Part shown: piece after piece, positions 15,033 to 19,440 of the stretch
Layout of the letters: each line of letters starts with the position of its first letter
Numbering within the stretch: the stretch's first letter is position 1
From: Pseudomonadota bacterium
GTDB taxonomy: Bacteria; Myxococcota_A; Polyangia; Haliangiales; Haliangiaceae
DNA length: 19,440 bases
Assembly (NCBI GenBank): GCA_023386455.1
Contig: JAEWJO010000615.1
Location: 1 to 19,440 of the forward strand
Direction of reading: 5' to 3'
Position numbers and translations under genes: made by a program
Notes under the pieces: generated by a model
Seen by the model: the letters and a program-made list of their open reading frames with translations, nothing else
Told to the model about the DNA's origin: nothing
The model's database searches: none

Positions 15033-16079
15033 GTGGAGCCGATGAAGACCATCGGGGTCGACCTGTGGGCCGGCCAGGCGCGCGGGGGCGATAATCGCCA
15101 GACCTGCTACGGCTCCTCCGCGAGTCTCGGTGTCCCGCACCGCGGCATGCGCGAGCTGTTCGCCGGCGCGTACGACAAGTTCGCCGCGCTGTGCCGCGAG
15201 GTCGACGAGCCCGGTCTCGCGCTGCTCGCCGTCGACGAGCGGACCGGCGCACCGGCGGGTCTCGTCCGGCTGCGCGCGCGCGTCGGCCGCCACGTCGCGG
15301 CGATCGTCGGCCGTCACGATCACTGCGACCTCTACCTCGACAAGCATTCGTCGCTCGCGCTCCGCCACCTCGCGATCGTCCTCGACCCGGTGACGAGCTG
15401 GCGCGCCAACTCGACGGCGGTCTCGTATCGCGTCCTCGACCTGCGCACCGAGCGCGGCTTCACCGACGAGGACGGCAAGGGCCTGCGCGGCCTGCGTGCC
15501 GAGGGCCCGGCGTTCGTCCGCTGCGCCGGGCACGCGCTGTTCATGATGCCGCTCGGCGATCCGTCGGACTGGCCGACGTCGGCAAGCGATGCGTGGAAGA
15601 TGCTGCCCGAGCGCGTCTACTTCGACGAGCTGCGCGGCGATCCGCGAGGGTCGCTGACGAACCTGCCGAAGGCGAACGTGCAAGATGCCCGGACGCACAC
15701 GAGCATGATCTTCCGGACGCTCGGCCCGCGCGACACGGGCATGGGCCTCGTCGACCGCGGCGTCGTCGCGGGCACGCTCGACATCGCCGGTCCGAACCTT
15801 CGCGGCACGCTGTCGGTCGGCGACCAGGCGCTGCGGGACGGCATTTTGCTGGGACGCTACGCGCGCTGCGACGGCGCCGCGCTGCTCGACGATCCGTCGC
15901 TGTCGAGGGTGCACGTCCTGCTGCTCCACGTCGACGACGCGCTCCTGGCGATCGACACCGCGAGCCGCAACGGCAGCCATCTGTCGGGTCAGCGAAATGC
16001 TCGGGTGATCGCGGTCGAGCGAGATACCGAGCTTCACCTCGGGAAACACACGCGCATTCGCTGGCGCTGGACGGCCTGA
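15033..16079 (+). CDS. Protein with C-terminal FHA domain and probable second, N-terminal FHA-like domain
   Basis: A 348-residue cytoplasmic protein. The C-terminal FHA domain is clear: LLGRYARCDGAALL (Gly274-Arg275), DPSLSRVHVLLL with Ser291-Arg292 and His294, and DTASRNGSHL with Asn313-Gly314, the residues that recognise phosphothreonine. An N-terminal stretch, VGRHDHCDLYLDKHSSLALRHLAIVL (residues 92-117, quoted here as its outline: Gly93-Arg94, Cys98-Asp99, Ser106-Ser107, Arg111-His112), follows the same pattern but lacks an obvious NG loop, so it looks like a degenerate FHA. The middle (about 160-260) has no known domain. FHA proteins bind Thr-phosphorylated partners made by kinases such as the one at 2114, but no direct link is shown. 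The start is GTG 15033 or ATG 15042. The DUF4105 gene follows after 17 bases. Confidence 0.85.
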   Translation: MEPMKTIGVDLWAGQARGGDNRQTCYGSSASLGVPHRGMRELFAGAYDKFAALCREVDEPGLALLAVDERTGAPAGLVRLRARVGRHVAAIVGRHDHCDLYLDKHSSLALRHLAIVLDPVTSWRANSTAVSYRVLDLRTERGFTDEDGKGLRGLRAEGPAFVRCAGHALFMMPLGDPSDWPTSASDAWKMLPERVYFDELRGDPRGSLTNLPKANVQDARTHTSMIFRTLGPRDTGMGLVDRGVVAGTLDIAGPNLRGTLSVGDQALRDGILLGRYARCDGAALLDDPSLSRVHVLLLHVDDALLAIDTASRNGSHLSGQRNARVIAVERDTELHLGKHTRIRWRWTA

Positions 16080-16083
16080 CGCA

Positions 16084-16089
16084 TACACT
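16084..16089 (+). promoter_or_regulatory. -10-like hexamer for the DUF4105 gene
   Basis: TACACT lies 4 bases after the FHA stop codon and ends 7 bases before the GTG at 16097. It fixes a start inside a much longer chance open frame. Confidence 0.5.
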
Positions 16090-16096
16090 CAGGGGC

Positions 16097-17263
16097 GTGC
16101 GAGCAGGGTTTGTCGCGCTCCTCGTCCTCCTGGCCTCTGCGGCGCCCGCGTCGGCGCAGCGCCCGCGCGACATCCCGCCGGAGGTCGCGGAGATCTACCA
16201 GCACTACCCGGTCGTCGAGCTCGTGACGATGGGCATCGGCGGTCTCATCTGGGAGCGCCACGGTCACATCGCGCTGTGCGTCCGCTACGCCGACCACTCG
16301 CAGGACGCTTGTTACAACTACGGCATCGGCGACTTTCACCATCCGATCGGGATGGCCGCCGGGTTCTTCCGCGGAACGAACAGCTTCTGGGTCGGCAAGA
16401 TGGACCCGCGGTTCATGCTGTCGATCTACGTCAACGCGGATCGCACGATCTGGGTGCAGCCGCTGCCGCTGACCGACGAGCAAGAGCAGAAGATCATCGC
16501 GAAGCTCGAGAACGACATCCTCGACGAGCACCGCTACTACGCGTACGACCACTTCTGGGACAACTGCACGACGCGCGTGCGCGACATCCTCGACGACGCC
16601 ACCGGCGGCAAGCTGCGCGCGCTGATCGGCCCGCCCGACCAGCGCACGTATCGCGATCTCGCGCGCCACGGGTTCTACGGCATGCGGATCCCGCTGCTCA
16701 TCACCGACCTCGCGATGGGTCGCAAGACCGATCGCGTGCCGACCTACTACGAGAAGATGTTCCTGCCGGACTACCTGCGCGAGGCCGCTGAGCAGGCGTG
16801 GAAGATCAAGCCGATCGTGTTCTACGAGCGTCGCGGTCCGCCGCCGCTGTCCGACGGACCCAGCGGCCGCGTGCTGTTCGCGCTCGTGATCCTGATCCTG
16901 ACGGCGCCGGCGTGGGCGACGCGCCTCTGGGGTCGGTTCCAGCGCGCCGGGCTCGGCGTCGCCGTCGTGCCGTACGCGTTCCTCGGCCTCGTGTTCTGGT
17001 TCCTCGCGATCATCAGCCCGCTCCCGTACGTGCGCTGGAACGAGACCTGCCTCGTGCTGCTGCCGACCGACATCCTGCTCGTGTGGTTCCTGTCACCGCA
17101 CCGCCGGTGGCTGTACGCGCGCGGCCGCGTGGTGATGCTCGGTCTCCTCGCCGTTCTGATGGCGATCGGCGTCCTGAAGCAGCCGATCTGGCCGGCCCTG
17201 CTGTGGCCGCTCGTCCCGGCCGCCGTCGTCGGGTTCTGGCCGAAGCGCGCCACCACCAGGTGA
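16097..17263 (+). CDS. DUF4105 (Lnb-like) exported domain fused to a membrane domain
   Basis: A 388-residue protein starting at GTG. The signal peptide covers about residues 1-21 (FVALLVLLASAAPASA, cut before QRP). The exported domain follows, with GHIALCVRY at 56-64 (His57), DACYNYGIGDF, and later YDHFWDNCTTRVRDILDD with Asn156-Cys157-Thr158-Thr159, which is the signature of the DUF4105 / lacto-N-biosidase N-terminal family, with a likely Cys-His active site of the papain-like type (inference). From about residue 259 to the end there are four or five hydrophobic helices, anchoring it in the membrane. The substrate is unknown. The open frame extends back to 15191 through the FHA gene in another frame, and that extension is not coding. 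The gene ends before a strong hairpin at 17277. Confidence 0.85.
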   Translation: MRAGFVALLVLLASAAPASAQRPRDIPPEVAEIYQHYPVVELVTMGIGGLIWERHGHIALCVRYADHSQDACYNYGIGDFHHPIGMAAGFFRGTNSFWVGKMDPRFMLSIYVNADRTIWVQPLPLTDEQEQKIIAKLENDILDEHRYYAYDHFWDNCTTRVRDILDDATGGKLRALIGPPDQRTYRDLARHGFYGMRIPLLITDLAMGRKTDRVPTYYEKMFLPDYLREAAEQAWKIKPIVFYERRGPPPLSDGPSGRVLFALVILILTAPAWATRLWGRFQRAGLGVAVVPYAFLGLVFWFLAIISPLPYVRWNETCLVLLPTDILLVWFLSPHRRWLYARGRVVMLGLLAVLMAIGVLKQPIWPALLWPLVPAAVVGFWPKRATTR

Positions 17264-17276
17264 ACGCCAGGGGGGA

Positions 17277-17297
17277 ATCCGGGGGAGTCCCCCGGAT
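17277..17297. terminator. GC-rich perfect hairpin after the DUF4105 gene
   Basis: ATCCGGGGG, AGT, CCCCCGGAT form a perfect 9-bp inverted repeat (10 bp if the A and T of the loop are counted), 13 bases past the stop. No T-run follows. Its place just before the next promoter fits a terminator. Confidence 0.5.
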
Positions 17298-17306
17298 GCG
17301 ACGTGC

Positions 17307-17312
17307 TAGCGT
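17307..17312 (+). promoter_or_regulatory. -10-like hexamer for the M36 peptidase gene
   Basis: TAGCGT ends 9 bases before the ATG at 17322. It sits 9 bases after the hairpin that closes the previous unit. Confidence 0.4.
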
Positions 17313-17321
17313 CGGGGGCCG

Positions 17322-19440
17322 ATGAGGTTCCTTGGCGCGCTCGCGGTCGGCCTCTGCGCTTGCACCGGCAGCTCCCGGCTCGATGACGGTGTCGCCGTCG
17401 CGACCTCGCGCGATGTGCACGGGGTGCCGCGAATGCTCGTCGCGCGCGGGCAGTTCGCCGACACGCCGCGCGAGCACGTCGCGACGCTCGCGCCGCAGTT
17501 CGGCGTCTTGCCGATGGCGCTGCCACAGCTGCGCGAGCTCGGTGACATCCGCCTCTCGCACGCACGCGTCGCGCGGATCGCGCAGTCGATCGACGGACTG
17601 CCGATCTGGGGCGGCGAGCTCCGCGTGCTCGTGCGCGACACGGGCGAGCTCGCGGCGCTCTCGGGCACGCTCGTCGGCACGACCGCGGCGCGCACACCTA
17701 AGCGCTTCGTCGACGACGAGACGGCCGCGATCGGCAAGGCGATGCAGCGTGCGGGCAACAGCGTCGTCGAGCGCGCGCTCGCGCGGCAGGTCTGGTACCG
17801 CACCGGCGACGCGCTCGTCACCGCGTGGGTCGTCGACGCGTACACCGCGCAGCCCGGCTCGACGGTCAGCGACGCGAACCGCACGATCATCGCCGGCGAC
17901 GACGGCCGCATCCTCGAGCACGGTAGCCTCAGCGCCGACGCGGCGTTCGACTACCGCGTGTTCGCCGAGACGACCGGCGAGAAGCACCCGCTCGACGGCC
18001 CGACGGTCGACTTCACGCCGCACCCGACGGGCATGCCGGACGGCGTGTTCCCCGCGTACGTGCCGCCGTCGCTCGTCCGTGTCGATGGCCTCGACTCGCT
18101 CGGCGATCCATGGCTCGAGGCGGACGCGACGGCGACGACCGGCAACAACGTCGACGCGTACGCCGACTTCAACGCGCCGAGCGGTCTGTCGTCGGGTGAC
18201 TTCCGCGCGACGACGACCGGCGCGGCGACGTTCGACCGCGTCTACGACACCGCGCAGGCGCCGATGGTGTCGACGAACCAGCAGATGGCCGCGATCACGT
18301 CGCTGTTCTACGTGATCAACTGGCTGCACGACTTCTGGTACGACAACGGCTTCACCGAGACTGCCGGCAACGCGCAGAAGCTCAACTACGGCCGCGGCGG
18401 TGTCGAGAACGATCCGATCCTCGCCGAGGCACAGGACAACGCGCTCGGCGGCTCGCGCAACAACGCGAACATGGCGACGCCGGACGACGGCATGTCGCCG
18501 CGGATGCAGGTGTTCCTGTGGAACGGCAAGGACACGCGCTCGCTCGCGCTCTCGCCGTCGGGGCGCACGCCGCCGGTCGGCGGTGCCGCGTTCGGGCCGA
18601 AGGACTTCACGGTCAGCGCGCCGCTCGTGCTCGGCGTCGACGGCACGGGCGTGAACGCCAACGACGGGTGCGAGCCGTACACGAACGATGTCACCGGCAA
18701 GGTCGTCCTCGTCGATCGCGGCAACTGCACGTTCAAGACGAAGACGCTCAACGCGCAGAACGGGGGCGCGGTCGGCGTCCTGATCGCGAACAACGTCGCC
18801 GGCGGCGGCGCGAACACGCTCGGCGAGGACAGCACGATCATGACGGAGATCACCGTCCCGTCGATGTCGGTCGCGCAGGTCGAGGGCGCGGCTCTGAAGA
18901 CAGACCTCGCGGCGGGGGCGGTCACCGCGGCGATGCATCGCGATGTCGGCATCGAGCTCGACGGCGGCCTCGACTCGACCCTGATCGCGCACGAGTACGG
19001 CCACTACCTGCACCACCGGCTGAGCCTCTGCGGCAACGCGATCTGCCGCGCGATGTCCGAGGGTTGGGGCGACTTCACCGCGCTCCTGCTGCTCGCGCGT
19101 CCGGGCGACAACCTCGACGGTGCGTTCCCGTTCAGCATCTACACGACGCAGAGCTTCACGAGCGATCCGGGTTACTACGGGATCCGCCGCGCCCCGTACA
19201 GCGTCGACATGGCGATCAACTCGCTGTCGTTCCGCCACATGGCGAACGGCGAGCCGCTGCCGGCGGACAACTTCATCCCGTCTAACACCAACGCCGAGGT
19301 CCACAACGCAGGCGAGGTCTGGGCGGCCGCGCTGTGGGAGGTCTACGTCGCGCTGCAGAAGGCCGGCACCGACTTCCTCGCGACGCGCGCGAAGATGGCG
19401 CGCTACGTCGTCGCCGGTCTCGCGCTGACGCCCACCGAGG
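17322..19440 (+). CDS. M36 (fungalysin) metallopeptidase with inserted PA domain, 3' end missing
   Basis: At least 706 residues, open to the window edge. The N-terminus looks like a lipoprotein signal (MRFLGALAVGLCAC, lipidation at Cys12 or Cys14). Residues about 20-270 are a pro-region (with SIDGLPIWGGELRVLV, the FTP-like inhibitory domain of this class). The peptidase domain begins at about 277 (VDAYADFNAP), with TSLFYVINWLHDFWYDNGF typical of M36. The zinc site is HEYGH at 557-561 with the third ligand Glu580 in MSEGWGDF. Between them, about residues 420-535, a protease-associated (PA) domain is inserted (KVVLVDRGNCTFKTKTLNAQ, VGVLIANN), which in secreted proteases helps substrate or partner binding. 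All key residues are intact, so a secreted zinc endopeptidase, probably self-processed, is expected. The C-terminal part of the gene lies beyond the window. Confidence 0.92.
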   Translation, partial: MRFLGALAVGLCACTGSSRLDDGVAVATSRDVHGVPRMLVARGQFADTPREHVATLAPQFGVLPMALPQLRELGDIRLSHARVARIAQSIDGLPIWGGELRVLVRDTGELAALSGTLVGTTAARTPKRFVDDETAAIGKAMQRAGNSVVERALARQVWYRTGDALVTAWVVDAYTAQPGSTVSDANRTIIAGDDGRILEHGSLSADAAFDYRVFAETTGEKHPLDGPTVDFTPHPTGMPDGVFPAYVPPSLVRVDGLDSLGDPWLEADATATTGNNVDAYADFNAPSGLSSGDFRATTTGAATFDRVYDTAQAPMVSTNQQMAAITSLFYVINWLHDFWYDNGFTETAGNAQKLNYGRGGVENDPILAEAQDNALGGSRNNANMATPDDGMSPRMQVFLWNGKDTRSLALSPSGRTPPVGGAAFGPKDFTVSAPLVLGVDGTGVNANDGCEPYTNDVTGKVVLVDRGNCTFKTKTLNAQNGGAVGVLIANNVAGGGANTLGEDSTIMTEITVPSMSVAQVEGAALKTDLAAGAVTAAMHRDVGIELDGGLDSTLIAHEYGHYLHHRLSLCGNAICRAMSEGWGDFTALLLLARPGDNLDGAFPFSIYTTQSFTSDPGYYGIRRAPYSVDMAINSLSFRHMANGEPLPADNFIPSNTNAEVHNAGEVWAAALWEVYVALQKAGTDFLATRAKMARYVVAGLALTPTE

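Noticed and set aside
17013..19304. 763-codon open frame antisense to the M36 peptidase
   Set aside because: Low-complexity Arg/Val/Asp translation with no motif; the plus strand holds intact M36 catalytic motifs.

Overview
The window is high-GC DNA (I estimate around 70 %) with dense, mostly single-gene transcription units. It looks like a stretch of chromosome from a myxobacterium-like member of the Myxococcota. The evidence is a eukaryote-type Ser/Thr kinase with a polytopic C-terminus, an FHA-domain protein, many lipoproteins, MopE-type 'CDGxDNDCDG' metal-binding motifs, and a C-terminal Gly-Cys / hydrophobic / Arg-cluster sorting tail of the MYXO-CTERM kind. I see no tRNA, rRNA, CRISPR array, insertion sequence, phage gene or attachment site. 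Every gap between genes is under 160 bases.

Layout. 1-420: 3' end of an endonuclease/exonuclease/phosphatase-family gene, facing a truncated haemoglobin (838-434, minus) and a 380-aa lipoprotein (1999-857, minus). 2114-3898: membrane Ser/Thr kinase. 4057-5148: secreted von Willebrand A (VWA) protein with MopE motifs and a sorting tail. 5229-5423: tiny lipoprotein. 5476-6429: secreted alpha/beta hydrolase. 6437-7024: two small Cys-rich proteins (zinc ribbon, YkgJ family). 7109-9383: three lipoproteins (a VWA protein, an orphan, a lysozyme-like protein). 9416-11084: SlyX and a short RNB-type ribonuclease. 11121-11756: PepSY membrane protein, convergent with a secreted HELVH peptidase (12523-11753, minus). 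12977-13025, minus: PGPGW-type membrane protein and TerB-like protein. 13361-14995: long RluA-type pseudouridine synthase. 15033-17263: tandem-FHA protein and a DUF4105 membrane protein. 17322-end: M36 (fungalysin) metallopeptidase with a PA domain, cut by the window edge.

The genes do not form one obvious pathway. The themes are cell-envelope and secreted proteins (at least seven lipoprotein candidates, two VWA proteins, two metallopeptidases, one lysozyme-like protein), RNA metabolism (RNB ribonuclease, pseudouridine synthase) and phospho-signalling (kinase, FHA protein).

The most striking non-coding signal is global. Fourteen of the 21 genes that start inside the window have a -10-like hexamer (TAnnnT or CAnnnT) ending only 5-9 bases before the start codon, with no usable Shine-Dalgarno sequence. 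This predicts widespread leaderless transcription and corrects several start codons. I did not find a clear new defence or mobile system and do not claim one.
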